This document shows positions 45,036 through 55,313 of a stretch of 64,000 nt of DNA, piece after piece. A program made the position numbers and the translations under genes. The notes under the pieces are model-generated. The model was not told where the DNA came from and ran no database searches. It was given only the letters and a program-made list of their open reading frames with translations. This stretch comes from Ralstonia sp. SET104. GTDB taxonomy: Bacteria > Pseudomonadota > Gammaproteobacteria > Burkholderiales > Burkholderiaceae. The stretch covers positions 124,001 to 188,000 of the forward strand of contig NZ_BHVX01000008.1 of the NCBI RefSeq assembly GCF_003851545.1, in the 5' to 3' direction. Numbering within the stretch: position 1 is the first letter of the stretch; every line of letters starts with the position of its first letter.

Positions 45036-47507
45036 CTACGCGAGTTTTACGAACAGTATGGAAACCTGGGCGCCGACGGTGTCGGTACCCGATGTGCCCG
45101 ATGTTGTGTCGGATTGGCGGTTGCGCAATTCGATACGCGCCCCGTGCTCATCCATGATTTTCTTCACCATGGCCAAGCCCAATCCTGTGCCTTTGGCTTT
45201 GGTCGTGACGTACGGCTCGAAAGCGCGGTTGAGGATGCGGGAGGGAAATCCGCCGCCGTTATCCGCGATCGCAAGCCGCACGGCTTGCCGCCGCGCGCCC
45301 GAGGCGTCGTCGTATTCTACCGTGTCAGTTTGCAACATGACATGTGGAGCGGCTCGCCCGGCCGCTTCATTCTCGGCCACAGCATCCTGTGCGTTCTGCA
45401 GCAGGTTGTGGATGACCTGGCGCAACTGTGTCGGGTCACCCTTGATGAGCGGCAGATTGGCGCCCAGCTTGGCCTCGATGACAGGATGATCGCGACGGTC
45501 GGGGTGATCGATGCCGTACAGGTGCAGCACCTCGGCGGCGAGCGCGTTGAGGTCCAGCTCCTGCAGCATGGCCGGCGGCGTGCGGGCGTAATCGCGGAAG
45601 TCATCGACCATGCGCTTCATCGCAGCCACCTGGTTGACGATGGTGGTGGCGCCGCGCCGCAGCACATCGGCGTCCGTATCCGACAGCTTGGGCGAGAGCT
45701 TCATCTCCAGCCGTTCGGCGGAGAGCTGGATGGGCGTGAGCGGATTTTTGATCTCGTGCGCGAGGCGCCGCGCGACCTCGCCCCACGCCACCGAGCGCTG
45801 CGCCGAGATGACGTCCGAAATATCGTCGAACACCACGACGTAGCCGCGCTCGGTGCCGTGCGCGCCGACCGACGGGCCGGGCAGGCGCGTGCCGCGCACC
45901 AGCAGCGTGAGGGGTTCGTCTTCGTCTTCGAGCGGAATCTCGACCTGTTTCTGCCAGTGGGCTACCGCGCCGCCGGCAGCAGTGCTCGCATCCTGCTCGG
46001 CAAAGGCCTGTTCGACGACGGGGGCGAACGCCGCCACCGGTGTAATGCTGGACAGCCCCTGGCCGACCCACGCGCCGAAGGGCTGTTTGAAGATGCGCTC
46101 GGCACCGGGATTAGCGGTCAGCAGCACGAAGCGATGGTCGAACACGAACACGCCTGCGGTCAGGTTTGTCAGCACGCTCTCAAGATAGGCTTTCGATTGC
46201 TCGAGTGCCGCGCGGTTCTGCTCCACGGCGCGGCGCGCATCGGCCAACTGGCGCGTCATCTGGTTGAACTGCTGGGTGAGCACACCCAGTTCGTCACGCG
46301 TATGCAGTTCCCGCTTGGGCGAGAGATCACCCTCAGCCACTTCGCGCGTGCCTTGGAGCAGCATCAGCAGCGGCCGTGCCAGCTGCGCGCCCAGCAGCAG
46401 CGCGAGCATCACGGCAATGAACACCGCCAGGAACAGCGTGAGCGTGAGCGTGCCGATGTACATCTTGCGCAAGCCGGTGCGGCCGAGCGCTTTCTCCTGG
46501 TATTCCTGATAGGCGCGCTGGACAGCGTCGGCATTGCGGGCGAGCGCCTGCGGCACCGGTTGCACGAGCTGCAGGAAGCGTTCGTCGCGGCCGCTGTCGC
46601 CGATCAGGCCGAAGCCGCGCGAGGTGCTGCTGCCATCTTCCGGCCGACGATCGGCGAGCAGGCCGGTGCCGGCCCATTTGCGCGCCGGCGTGTTCAGCCC
46701 CAGGCCTGGCTCTTCGCGGGATGAGGTGCCCAGCGCCACCACCACGTGCAGTTGGTACAGATCGCTGCGGCGGCCGTTGTTGCGCGCAGCAGGCGCCGAT
46801 GCGGCCGGCGTGGAGGCGCCATCGGTTTCGGTATCGCCGCCGCCTTCCAGGCTGGCATAGCCGCCCGGTGCGCGCGCCTGCTCGAGCACGGCCTGATCGG
46901 GCAGGGCGGGCACGAGCGTGTCGTAGGTGTTCGACGCGGTGGCGATCACGCGGCCGCTGGCGGTGAAGATGGTGGCCTCTTGCACGCCGAATTGCTCGCG
47001 CAAGCGGTTGAGCGTGATGGCTGTGGCCGAGGCGGATCCATCGCCTACCTGCTCGGCGATCAATCTGCCCTTGTTCTGCAGATCGGCCAGCGCGGTGTCC
47101 ATGGTGGAGCGCCCCAGGTTCAGGCCGGCCTCCAGCGCAGATTCGACCTTTACGTCGAACCACGACTCGATGCTGCGCGATACAAACTGCAGCGACACCA
47201 GATAGATCAGCACCCCCGGCAGCACGCCCACCACGCCAAAGAACACCGCCAGCTTGGTCATCAGCCGTGTGCCGAACTTGCCGCGCCGCGCACGCAGCGC
47301 CAGCGCCAGCATCAGCCCGCCGATGATCACTACCAGCAGCACCCCGATGACGAGATTGACCTTGTAGAGCAGCGTGAAATACCGGTCGAAGAACTCGGTG
47401 TTGGCTGATGCCGCGGCCAGCAGCCCCACCAGCACGATCGCCAGAAAGACAATGGTGCCAGCCACCACCTGATAGAGCAGCCGTTTGTAGCTGCGATCGA
47501 AGATCAT
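45036..47507 (-). CDS. NtrY-like membrane sensor histidine kinase
   Basis: 823 residues. Three to four transmembrane helices come first (VVAGTIVFLAIVLVGLLAAA, NLVIGVLLVVIIGGLMLALA, LAVFFGVVGVLPGVLIYLVS), then an extracytoplasmic sensor and a helix near residue 410. A HAMP region (ALLLGAQLARPLLMLLQGTR), a PAS domain (VFDHRFVLLTANPGAERIFK), the H-box RRLAHEIKNPLTPIQLSAER (His near 601) and the ATPase boxes (IADNGGGFPSRI, GTGLGLAMVKKIMDEHG) follow. The ATG at 47505-47507 overlaps the DUF4390 stop (ATGA). It phosphorylates the adjacent receiver protein; in relatives NtrY/NtrX respond to nitrogen or redox state. Confidence 0.93.
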   Translation of the reverse strand: MIFDRSYKRLLYQVVAGTIVFLAIVLVGLLAAASANTEFFDRYFTLLYKVNLVIGVLLVVIIGGLMLALALRARRGKFGTRLMTKLAVFFGVVGVLPGVLIYLVSLQFVSRSIESWFDVKVESALEAGLNLGRSTMDTALADLQNKGRLIAEQVGDGSASATAITLNRLREQFGVQEATIFTASGRVIATASNTYDTLVPALPDQAVLEQARAPGGYASLEGGGDTETDGASTPAASAPAARNNGRRSDLYQLHVVVALGTSSREEPGLGLNTPARKWAGTGLLADRRPEDGSSTSRGFGLIGDSGRDERFLQLVQPVPQALARNADAVQRAYQEYQEKALGRTGLRKMYIGTLTLTLFLAVFIAVMLALLLGAQLARPLLMLLQGTREVAEGDLSPKRELHTRDELGVLTQQFNQMTRQLADARRAVEQNRAALEQSKAYLESVLTNLTAGVFVFDHRFVLLTANPGAERIFKQPFGAWVGQGLSSITPVAAFAPVVEQAFAEQDASTAAGGAVAHWQKQVEIPLEDEDEPLTLLVRGTRLPGPSVGAHGTERGYVVVFDDISDVISAQRSVAWGEVARRLAHEIKNPLTPIQLSAERLEMKLSPKLSDTDADVLRRGATTIVNQVAAMKRMVDDFRDYARTPPAMLQELDLNALAAEVLHLYGIDHPDRRDHPVIEAKLGANLPLIKGDPTQLRQVIHNLLQNAQDAVAENEAAGRAAPHVMLQTDTVEYDDASGARRQAVRLAIADNGGGFPSRILNRAFEPYVTTKAKGTGLGLAMVKKIMDEHGARIELRNRQSDTTSGTSGTDTVGAQVSILFVKLA

Positions 47508-48268
47508 TTGGCGGGCGCCAGCAGCGAGCCTGCGCTGGAGGGGCCAGCGCTCATGCCCCAGCCCGGATTGGGCGACAGGCCCAATGAGCCGGATGCCGGT
47601 GGCGAAGATGCCGGCGTGCTGGCCGGCGGCGCAGCAGGGGCGGGCGCCGGAGCCGGCGGCGGCTCGTTCGGCACCTGCAGGCTGAAGTGTTTCCACTCGG
47701 AACTGAGATTCCAGTCGCGCGTGTTGACGGCGTTGATCTGGAACGGCTTGGGCAACTGCGTGACGTCCAGGCGCATGCGCACTTCGGCCTGCACGGTTTC
47801 GCCGGTCTTGACGGCGCGCTGCTCGAACACGCGCCAGCCACGTACGTGCTGCATGAAGTCGACGGCATCTTTCAGCCGCGAGAACGGGACTTGAAGGCCC
47901 CCGGTCGACACGCGGTACTGGCGCGTGAGCGGGTGGTACGACAGCCGCACCACGCGCGTGGCGCTGATGGCGTGGTCGTCAAACCAATACCAGCGTGGGC
48001 GGATCAACTCGAACTCGACGAGGAAGTAGAGCGCGATGCCCTTGTTGACCGCATCTTCGAGGTTGCTGGGCAGATCGAAATCAAAATCGGCGGAGAGGTT
48101 CCAGCCGCCGTCGGCATACTCGAGCTGAGCGCGGTTGATTTCGATGGACTGAGCGGGCGCCATGACCGGCCACCACAGGAACAGCATGCCCAATACGACC
48201 AGCCGTTGCAGAATCTGCCGGAACCGCGATTGCAGCAGCCGGATCGATGGGCGAAGGATGACAGTCAC
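47504..48268 (-). CDS. DUF4390 protein, membrane-anchored
   Basis: About 254 residues from a GTG at 48266-48268, chosen because it lies 13 bp after the rsmB stop and opens an N-terminal anchor (LQRLVVLGMLFLWWPVMAPA). The middle is the DUF4390 domain (GIALYFLVEFELIRPRWYWF, RVVRLSYHPLTRQYRVSTGG, VRGWRVFEQRAVKTGETV). The C-terminus is a Pro/Ala/Ser-rich low-complexity tail. The gene consistently precedes ntrY in beta-proteobacteria, suggesting a link to that sensor. Function unknown. The frame extends further into rsmB but is not coding there. Confidence 0.78.
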   Translation of the reverse strand: MTVILRPSIRLLQSRFRQILQRLVVLGMLFLWWPVMAPAQSIEINRAQLEYADGGWNLSADFDFDLPSNLEDAVNKGIALYFLVEFELIRPRWYWFDDHAISATRVVRLSYHPLTRQYRVSTGGLQVPFSRLKDAVDFMQHVRGWRVFEQRAVKTGETVQAEVRMRLDVTQLPKPFQINAVNTRDWNLSSEWKHFSLQVPNEPPPAPAPAPAAPPASTPASSPPASGSLGLSPNPGWGMSAGPSSAGSLLAPAK

Positions 48269-48281
48269 AACGGTCGGTGCA

Positions 48282-49625
48282 TCAGGGCCGTTTCTGGAAA
48301 ACCGCGTAAAAGAAGCCGTCGTGATCGAGCGGCAAGAGCGAGGTGCCGGGGATGAAGCCGCTGGCCGGCGCCGCGTCGGGCGCAACGGGCGACAACTCGG
48401 GCAGCAGCTGGCCGGGCGCTTGCAATCGTATCGCATCTTCCAGATGGCGTTCAAACCATCGGGCCTGGTCTTCACCTTCCGTCGGGAAAATCGAACAGGT
48501 GACATAAACCAACTTGCCTCCGGGCTTCAGGCATGCCCAGAGGGCGCGCACGATGTCCCGCTGCAGCGCAGCCAGCGCTTTGAGGTCGTCCTGGCGGCGC
48601 AGCCAGCGGATGTCCGGATGGCGCCGCACGATACCGGCGGCCGAGCATGGCACATCGGCCAGGATGCGATCAAACGGGCGGCCGTCCCACCAGGCGTCGG
48701 GTTTGGCTGCGTCGCCCACGCAGATGGTGGCGGTCTGGTTCAGGCGCGCAAGGTTCTCGTTGATACGCACCGCGCGCACGGCATCCGATTCAAGCGCCGT
48801 CACATTCAGGCCGTCAGCCAACTCCAGCAGATGGCCGGTCTTGCCGCCGGGCGCGGCGCAGGCATCGAGCACGCGCTGGCCGGGCGCCACATCGAGCAGC
48901 GTTGCAGCCAGTTGCGCACCGGCGTCCTGCACGGAGACATCGCCCTCGGCAAAACCCGGTAGCTCGGAAACGGGGACGGCGCGTGCAAGGCGCACGGCCT
49001 GTTCGCCGATGCGCTTGGCGTCGATGCCGGCTTCAGCCAGGCGTGTGAGGTACGCATCGACGGCAATGCGGCGTGGGTTCACGCGCAGCACCATCGGCGG
49101 GCGGCGGTTGCCAGCGGCCAGGATGGCCTGCCATGTGTCGGGATATGCACTGCGGACGGCGTCGATCCACCAGGCCGGATAGTTGGTGGTGGCCACCGCA
49201 TCGGACTGCATGCTTGCGAGGAGTTCGCCCTGCTCGCGCAGGAAGCACCGCAGCACACCGTTGACCATGCCCTTGCTGTGCGAAAGCTTCGGGTCGGCCG
49301 AGGCGGCACTTACGGTCTGGTCGACCACGGTGAAGGATGCGTACGGCAGCGGGTCGTCCAGCAATTGTGCGAGTGCGACGCGCAGCAGGTTGGCGGCGCC
49401 TTCGGCGGGCGGGCGCGGAATCAGCGTGCGGATCAGCCAGTCGGTGCTGCCCAACCAGCGCGTGGCGCGGTAGGCGAGATCCTGCACGGCGCCGCGCACG
49501 GGGGCCGGTTGCCCCTGGCAGACGGCATCAATGGCCTGAGGCAATGCCGTGCCCTGCCGCAGCTTGCCCAGCGCAACGGCAGCAAGCGACAAGGCGTGGG
49601 CGAGGGAATCGGGCGGCAGGCGCAT
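48282..49625 (-). CDS. rsmB: 16S rRNA (cytosine-967 C5)-methyltransferase
   Basis: Methylates C967 of 16S rRNA with SAM. 447 residues: an N-terminal NusB-like RNA-binding domain (LAHALSLAAVALGKLRQG, then VRGAVQDLAYRATRWLG) and a C-terminal Rossmann methyltransferase. SAM motif I is VLDACAAPGGKTGHLLELAD (about 255-274), and the catalytic Cys pair is in ILADVPCSAAGIVRRHPDI (about 320-338) and VYVTCSIFPTEGEDQ (about 375-389). The ATG at 49623-49625 is the first in frame. It lies upstream of DUF4390-ntrY-ntrX and is probably co-transcribed. Confidence 0.95.
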   Translation of the reverse strand: MRLPPDSLAHALSLAAVALGKLRQGTALPQAIDAVCQGQPAPVRGAVQDLAYRATRWLGSTDWLIRTLIPRPPAEGAANLLRVALAQLLDDPLPYASFTVVDQTVSAASADPKLSHSKGMVNGVLRCFLREQGELLASMQSDAVATTNYPAWWIDAVRSAYPDTWQAILAAGNRRPPMVLRVNPRRIAVDAYLTRLAEAGIDAKRIGEQAVRLARAVPVSELPGFAEGDVSVQDAGAQLAATLLDVAPGQRVLDACAAPGGKTGHLLELADGLNVTALESDAVRAVRINENLARLNQTATICVGDAAKPDAWWDGRPFDRILADVPCSAAGIVRRHPDIRWLRRQDDLKALAALQRDIVRALWACLKPGGKLVYVTCSIFPTEGEDQARWFERHLEDAIRLQAPGQLLPELSPVAPDAAPASGFIPGTSLLPLDHDGFFYAVFQKRP

Positions 49626-49650
49626 CGGAGCAGCAGGGAATCAGGCAGAG

Positions 49651-49683
49651 GAAAAGCAACGAGCCCGCGGTGGGCGGGCTCGT
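49651..49683 (-). terminator. Terminator of htpX
   Basis: On the minus strand ACGAGCCCGC / GCGGGCTCGT (10-bp stem, 5-nt loop) is followed by TGCTTTTC, 67 bp past the htpX stop and just before rsmB. It separates the two transcription units. Confidence 0.65.
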
Positions 49684-49749
49684 GCGGACTGCGAAAGTAT
49701 AAAGGAAGCGCCCAATTGACCCAATCGGCCCAATCGACGGCCGCCGCTT

Positions 49750-50610
49750 TTACGACGGATACTGGCCGGTCTGCGCCATCTGCATTAGGCGCGCGATGCG
49801 CTCTTCCGTGGCCGGGTGCGTGCTGAACAGGTTGGCCAGACCGCCGCCGTGCAGCGGGTTCATGATCATCATCTGTGCGGTGGCCGGGTGGGCCTCGGCC
49901 GCGGCAAACGGGATGCCCGCGGCGTGGCGATGGATCTTGTCCAGCGCGGACGCCAATGCCTGCGGGTCGCCGCTGATCGTGGCGCCACCTCGGTCGGCCT
50001 CAAACTCACGCGCGCGGGAAATCGCCATCTGAATCATCGCTGCAGCCAGTGGTGCAAGGATCGCTACCGCGATCCCGGCGATCGGGTTGGCCGGACGGCC
50101 TTCGCTGTCGCGCCCGCCGAAGAACACTGCAAAGTTGGCCAGCGCCGAGATCGCACCGGCCATGGTGGCCGAGATCGTGGAGATCAGGATGTCGCGGTGC
50201 TGCACGTGCGCCAACTCGTGCGCCATCACGCCACGCAATTCGCGCTCCGAGAGGATGTTGAGGATGCCGGTGGTGGCCGCAACTGCAGCGTGTTCCGGGT
50301 TGCGGCCGGTGGCGAAGGCGTTGGGCTGGTCTTCCTGGATCAGGTAGACGCGTGGCATCGGCAGGCCGGCGCGGCCGGCAAGCTCCTGCACCATCCGGTA
50401 GAACTGCGGCGCGCTGCTCTCGTTGACTTCCTGCGCGTTGTACATGCGCAGGACCATCTTGTCGGAGAACCAGTATGAGAAGACATTCATGCCCAGCGCG
50501 AACAGCAGCGCCAGCATCATCCCGCTGCGTCCGCCGATCATGCCGCCGATGACAATGAACAGCGCGGTAATCGCTGCCATCAGCATGAAGGTCTTGATCC
50601 AGTTGAACAT
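49750..50610 (-). CDS. htpX: Zinc metalloprotease HtpX (M48)
   Basis: A 286-residue inner-membrane protease for membrane-protein quality control. N-terminal helices ([40 protein letters not shown]) precede the zinc site [10 protein letters not shown] (about 130-139, HExxH), and two more hydrophobic segments follow. The third ligand Glu is in [13 protein letters not shown] (about 201-213). The C-terminal [21 protein letters not shown] is typical of HtpX. The ATG is at 50608-50610, and the gene has its own terminator. Confidence 0.95.
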   Translation of the reverse strand: MFNWIKTFMLMAAITALFIVIGGMIGGRSGMMLALLFALGMNVFSYWFSDKMVLRMYNAQEVNESSAPQFYRMVQELAGRAGLPMPRVYLIQEDQPNAFATGRNPEHAAVAATTGILNILSERELRGVMAHELAHVQHRDILISTISATMAGAISALANFAVFFGGRDSEGRPANPIAGIAVAILAPLAAAMIQMAISRAREFEADRGGATISGDPQALASALDKIHRHAAGIPFAAAEAHPATAQMMIMNPLHGGGLANLFSTHPATEERIARLMQMAQTGQYPS

Positions 50611-50730
50611 GGGGGCGTGGCTCCTGTGGGTCTAGGGTTTTGCGAGTCTCTTAGATCGCGATAATCGGCGGAAATTCAAGGATTTGGGCGGTACTTGCGC
50701 GATATTTCGCCGCAGATAACGCTTGACCCA

Positions 50731-51396
50731 TCAACGGGTGGCGAACGCCAGCCGCGCACCCAGCCCAATGAACGCCGTGCCGACCACACGATCGAGCCAG
50801 CGCTTGATGCCCGGTTTGCCCGCCACGCTGCGCGTGACGCTGGCGGCGACCCACGCCACCAGGCTGTTCCACACCGTCGACATGAGGATGAACACCGCGC
50901 CCAGCATCAGGAACGCCACCGCCTTGTGACTGGCGTGCGGATCGACGAACTGCGGGAAGAACGACAGGAAGAACAGCACCACCTTCGGGTTCAGCACGTT
51001 GGTGAGAAAACCCTGCATAAACAGCGATTTGAGCGGGCGCGGTCGTTTGGCGGCGGCGGTCTGCCCGGCGGTTTCGGCGTCATCGGCAGCATCGTCGCGC
51101 TCGGGTGGCGCCAGCAGCATGCGGCCGCCCAGATAGACCAGGTAGGCCGCGCCCACCACCTTGATGACCGTGAACGCCACGGTGGATGCCGCCAGCAGGG
51201 CCGTCAGCCCGAAGGCCACCGCCAGCACGTGTACGCAGCAACCGGCCGACACGCCCAGCGCAGACAGCAACCCAGCCGCGCGCCCCTGCGAGACGCTGCG
51301 CCCAACGATGTACGCCGTATCCGGCCCTGGCGTCACATTCAGCAGGAACACGGCCAGCATGAAGAGCGGCAGATTGACGATGCCCAGCGCGGTCAT
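50731..51396 (-). CDS. LysE/RhtB-family amino-acid exporter
   Basis: 221 residues, about six transmembrane helices. The family start PLFMLAVFLLNVTPGPDTAY (about 10-29) carries the NxTPGPD motif, and GRAAGLLSALGVSAGCCVHV (about 38-57) and the LNPKVVLFFLSFFPQFVDP signature (about 134-152) follow. A hydrophilic loop of ~30 residues (ERDDAADDAETAGQ) lies between helices 3 and 4. The ATG at 51394-51396 has AGAGGG upstream; the frame extends further upstream into fmt. Exports amino acids such as Lys, Thr or homoserine lactone; the exact substrate is unknown. Confidence 0.93.
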   Translation of the reverse strand: MTALGIVNLPLFMLAVFLLNVTPGPDTAYIVGRSVSQGRAAGLLSALGVSAGCCVHVLAVAFGLTALLAASTVAFTVIKVVGAAYLVYLGGRMLLAPPERDDAADDAETAGQTAAAKRPRPLKSLFMQGFLTNVLNPKVVLFFLSFFPQFVDPHASHKAVAFLMLGAVFILMSTVWNSLVAWVAASVTRSVAGKPGIKRWLDRVVGTAFIGLGARLAFATR

Positions 51397-51443
51397 GGTG
51401 AAACCCTCTTCTATATAGATGTTGGATGTCGAGATCGCTTTAG

Positions 51444-52430
51444 TCAGCCGCGCGAGGCGAAGCGCTGGCCGGGCTGGACGGCCAGGCCCTGCAGGAATTC
51501 GCGCGCAGGCAGGCGTTTGCCGCCTGGCTTCTGTAACTGGGTCACACGCAGCGCGCCAGCACCGCAGGCGATGGTGACGCCATCGGCGTTGGCGGCGAGC
51601 ACCGTGCCGGGTTCGGCGCCCGCCGGGCGGTCGGCCAGCGCTTGCGCTTGCCAGAACTTGATCGCCACGCCATCGAGCGTAGCGCATGCCCCCGGAAATG
51701 GATTGAACGCATGCACCTGGCGCAGCAGGGCGGCGGACTGGCGCGACCAGTCGAGTACCGCCTCGTCCTTGGCGATCTTCTCGGCGTAGGTGATGCCTTC
51801 GGCCGGCTGCGGCGTGGCGGGCAGCTTGCTGTCTTGCGCCGCCAGCTTGGTGAGCGCTTCCACCACCATGCGCCCGCCAAGCGCGGCCAGCGTGTCGTGC
51901 AGCGTGCCAGTCGTGTCGGTCAGGCCGATGGGCACGCGCTCCATGGCAACCATGTCGCCGGTATCGAGGCCTGCATCCATCTGCATGAGCGTGATGCCCG
52001 ATTCGGCGTCACCCGCTTCAATGGCTCGGTGGATGGGGGCAGCGCCACGCCAGCGCGGCAGCAGCGAGGCGTGGATATTGATGCAGCCAAAGCGCGGCAG
52101 GTCGAGCACTTCCTGTGGCAGGATCAGGCCGTAGGCGGCTACGACCATCACGTCGGGGCGCTGGGCGGCCAGCGTATCAATGGCTTCGGCGGCTTCTTGC
52201 GGATACTTGCCCGTGCGGCGCAGCGACGGCGGCTGAATGATCGGTCCGAACCCGTGTGTCATTGCGTACTGCTTGACGGGGCTCGCCTGCAATTGCATGC
52301 CACGCCCGGCCGGGCGATCCGGCTGGCTCAGTACGGCAACGACGGGAAAGCCGGCTTGATGAATCGCCGCCAGGGCGATCTGCGCAAATTCAGGCGTGCC
52401 GGCAAACGCTACGCGAAGGGTGGACGTCAT
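51444..52430 (-). CDS. fmt: Methionyl-tRNA formyltransferase
   Basis: Formylates initiator Met-tRNA using 10-formyl-THF. The 328-residue length is slightly above average. [20 protein letters not shown] starts the Rossmann domain, and the catalytic signature [20 protein letters not shown] (about 111-130) and [18 protein letters not shown]-type region follow. The C-terminal OB-fold is present ([20 protein letters not shown]). It groups with def nearby; a glycosyltransferase gene separates the two. The ATG is at 52428-52430. Confidence 0.96.
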   Translation of the reverse strand: MTSTLRVAFAGTPEFAQIALAAIHQAGFPVVAVLSQPDRPAGRGMQLQASPVKQYAMTHGFGPIIQPPSLRRTGKYPQEAAEAIDTLAAQRPDVMVVAAYGLILPQEVLDLPRFGCINIHASLLPRWRGAAPIHRAIEAGDAESGITLMQMDAGLDTGDMVAMERVPIGLTDTTGTLHDTLAALGGRMVVEALTKLAAQDSKLPATPQPAEGITYAEKIAKDEAVLDWSRQSAALLRQVHAFNPFPGACATLDGVAIKFWQAQALADRPAGAEPGTVLAANADGVTIACGAGALRVTQLQKPGGKRLPAREFLQGLAVQPGQRFASRG

Positions 52431-52486
52431 GGATGGGAAACCAAAACAAGGGAAGACGCGCTACACGACAGCGTAGCGCATCGGGC

Positions 52487-54505
52487 TTAACGGCGGCTGC
52501 GATGCGGGGTGTCGGTCAGCGGCATGATCGGCTCGGGCGATGGCAGCGCCTCGGACACGCCATTGCCGCGCCGCTGGAACAGCGAGAAGGTTTCGTTGGT
52601 ATCGCCGGGGCGGCTGCCACGCCACACCATTTCCCAGTTGTTGCCGTGCGGACGGCGTCGGGCGTGTTCCGGCCGTTTTTCGAGCACCAGCATCAGATCG
52701 CAGGTGCGCGCGGTCGGGTTGGGGCGGTGGTCGTCGCCCGCGCCGCTGTGGCCCAGCAGCCATTTGACGGGGCGTACGCCGGTTTCGTAGTGCATCAGCG
52801 CGCGCTCGCTTTCGCCCATGCCGCGCGTGGCCACGCAGATCTGCGCCGATTCGAGCACCGGCTTGATCGCCTGGAACAACGGGCGGTAGCTGCGGGCGTC
52901 ATCCACCCATGGCATCAGCAGGGTGCCGAGCAGGCCCCACACCATGCCCAGGCCTGCCGTCCACGCCACCACGCCCGAACGCGCCGGCCGCAGCCATACG
53001 CAGATCGCCCAGAGCACGGTGATGCTCCCTGCCGCCAATACGGCGACCGGGTGAATCAGCATGTCATACGGCAACGGCAACACGCGGCCCAGCATCTTGG
53101 CAAGCCAGCCCGGCAGCAACTGCCCGGCACTGGTAACGAGCGCGCCCCATACGGCCCAGACCACCAGCCCCAGCACGCCAAACAGCGCCACCGCCGCGCC
53201 CCATGCGCGCGCGCGCCATGCGGGCGGAATCAGCAGCAGCATTGGCGCACCCAGTACCGCCAGCGCGGGCTGCAGCGGCATGAGATACACATCGCGCAGC
53301 ACGGCCGAACGCAGCACTACGGCAATCGTCACCAGCACGAACAACGCAACGACAAGGTGCCCCTGATACGGCAGCAGCCACGCCGTGCGCGCGCCGCGTC
53401 CGCGTTGCCGCACGAGTTTGTAGAGCGACACGCCCAGCACCGCCACCGCCGGCCACACGGCAGGCGTGCCGGTCAGGAAGATTGACCGGATGGTTGTTGC
53501 CAGCGATCCCTTCTCGCCGCCCAGGTGCGAGAAGCCGAAGAAGCGGCCCAGGTTGTTGACCCAGAGCCATTCGATGAACAAATCCGGCGATTCGTGCCAG
53601 AAGATGGCCGGCCAGACCACCAGCCATGGCAGCGCCACCAGCAGCGAGAGGCTATAGAAGCGCCACGCCTGGCGGTTGCGGAAATCCGGCAGCAGCGCAA
53701 TTGCCGCCAGCAGGGTGAGCGCGAACAGCCCCGGCACCAGTACGCCCTTGCCCAGGAATGCCACACCGATGCCCGTGCCGAACCACAGCGCGGGGCGCAG
53801 CACGTCAACGCCTGCGGTGCCGCCGGCTTCGCTCTCTTTGGCGAAGCGCGCGAGGCCATACAGCGCCATCGCCGTGCCGGCCAACTGGGGGACGTCGGCA
53901 ATGAACTTGTGGACGTGCTCCACCAGCCCGATGCAGCCGGCAAACAGCAGCAGTGCGCCTAGCGCATAGTCGCGCAGCGTGGCACCGCCAGCGTCGAGAC
54001 TGGCGGCGCGGCGTGCCGCGAGCGTCAGCCCGGGCCGTCCGCGCGCGAGGTCGGCGCCGACGCGCATGCGCCAGTCGCGCGCTTCGCCGCGCAGCAGGCG
54101 CGCCGTACGCCAGACCGCCCAGCACGTCAGCGCCATCCAGAACAGCACGGCCACGCGCACCGCTTCGTGCGGCGGCATGTCGGGTAGCGCCAGCGCGGCC
54201 AGCGCCCCGGTCCAGTACATCAGCGGGGGTTTTTCAACGAACGGCTCGAAGGCGACATTGGGGACGATCCAGTCGCCGCGCTCGATGATGTTGATAACGA
54301 TGCCGAACGAATACGGCTCGTCGGCCTTCCACGGTGCGCGCCAGAACGTGCCGGCGACGAAATACGCGCACAGCATCAGCATGACAACAGCCCGCCAGCG
54401 CCGCACCAGCAGCGCCAACAGACGGCGCGGGCCGGCGTTCGTGCCTGCGTCAGCGGGAGTGATCGACATCAGCGGGATGGGGTGCGCGTCGGCGTCGGCA
54501 GGCAT
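52487..54505 (-). CDS. ArnT-like membrane glycosyltransferase (PMT family)
   Basis: 672 residues with roughly 10-12 transmembrane helices. The first periplasmic loop carries the acidic motif WKADEPYSF (about 55-63), and FVEKPPLMYWTGALAALALP (about 84-103) matches the ArnT/PMT signature. These enzymes move a sugar from undecaprenyl- or dolichyl-phosphate to lipid A or protein. The C-terminal part is a soluble domain (PIMPLTDTPHRSRR at the end). The sugar and acceptor are unknown. The ATG at 54503-54505 lies 10 bp after def; another in-frame ATG at 54467-54469 is possible. Confidence 0.87.
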   Translation of the reverse strand: MPADADAHPIPLMSITPADAGTNAGPRRLLALLVRRWRAVVMLMLCAYFVAGTFWRAPWKADEPYSFGIVINIIERGDWIVPNVAFEPFVEKPPLMYWTGALAALALPDMPPHEAVRVAVLFWMALTCWAVWRTARLLRGEARDWRMRVGADLARGRPGLTLAARRAASLDAGGATLRDYALGALLLFAGCIGLVEHVHKFIADVPQLAGTAMALYGLARFAKESEAGGTAGVDVLRPALWFGTGIGVAFLGKGVLVPGLFALTLLAAIALLPDFRNRQAWRFYSLSLLVALPWLVVWPAIFWHESPDLFIEWLWVNNLGRFFGFSHLGGEKGSLATTIRSIFLTGTPAVWPAVAVLGVSLYKLVRQRGRGARTAWLLPYQGHLVVALFVLVTIAVVLRSAVLRDVYLMPLQPALAVLGAPMLLLIPPAWRARAWGAAVALFGVLGLVVWAVWGALVTSAGQLLPGWLAKMLGRVLPLPYDMLIHPVAVLAAGSITVLWAICVWLRPARSGVVAWTAGLGMVWGLLGTLLMPWVDDARSYRPLFQAIKPVLESAQICVATRGMGESERALMHYETGVRPVKWLLGHSGAGDDHRPNPTARTCDLMLVLEKRPEHARRRPHGNNWEMVWRGSRPGDTNETFSLFQRRGNGVSEALPSPEPIMPLTDTPHRSRR

Positions 54506-54515
54506 GAAAACGCGT

Positions 54516-55031
54516 TCAACGCTGGGGCGCCGTGTCGCGCTGATGCTTCTTGAGCTTGGAGCGGATGCGCGTCTGCTTGAGCGGCGAGAGGTATTCGACA
54601 AACACCTTGCCCATCAGATGATCCATCTCGTGCTGGATGCACACCGCCAGCAGGTCGTCGGCCTCCAGCTCGAAGGTTTCGCCCTTTTCGTTGAGTGCGC
54701 GCACGCGCACGCGGGCCGGCCGTTCCACCTTGTCATAGATATCGGGCACCGACAGGCAGCCTTCGTCCCAGACCTTGTGCGCGTCACTTGCCCAGATGAT
54801 CTCGGGGTTGATGAACACGCGCAGTTCGTCGCGAGACTCCGACACGTCGATGGTGATCACGCGCTCATGCACGTCGACCTGCGTGGCGGCCAGGCCAACG
54901 CCCGGCGCCTCGTACATGGTCTCGGCCATGTCGGCCACCAGTTTGCGGATGCGGTCATCCACAACAGCGACCGGTTTGGCGACTTTATGCAGCCGCGGAT
55001 CAGGGTATTGCAGGATATTCAGTAGGGCCAT
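54516..55031 (-). CDS. def: Peptide deformylase
   Basis: Removes the formyl group from new proteins; a metal (Fe/Zn) hydrolase of 171 residues. All three motifs are present: [10 protein letters not shown] (about 45-54), EGCLSVP (about 88-94) and the metal site with [10 protein letters not shown] (about 132-141). The ATG at 55029-55031 gives [20 protein letters not shown], the normal start; a TTG five codons upstream is less likely. First gene of the long minus-strand block, divergent from the LysM gene. Confidence 0.97.
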   Translation of the reverse strand: MALLNILQYPDPRLHKVAKPVAVVDDRIRKLVADMAETMYEAPGVGLAATQVDVHERVITIDVSESRDELRVFINPEIIWASDAHKVWDEGCLSVPDIYDKVERPARVRVRALNEKGETFELEADDLLAVCIQHEMDHLMGKVFVEYLSPLKQTRIRSKLKKHQRDTAPQR

Positions 55032-55313
55032 GATGCTTGGCAACAACGGTTGCAGAAGGCCACGCTAACGAGGGGTTGCCTTCAATTGCGATCGCTTGGA
55101 ATGTCATGCAGAATCGGGGGCGCTATCCGCCACATGGCTTAGGAAAAAGCCTGACGAATGTTGGATGCCATACCCCTCTTGCTGCAGCGCAAAACCGCGT
55201 ACAGCTGCGGCGGTGAGGCGTCGAACAGGCACGCGGACCACTCGCCGATTCTTCATAGAATAATGCGCCATCGTAACACACCGATGCTCTCTCAGCCCGC
55301 CATGCAATCTGCC

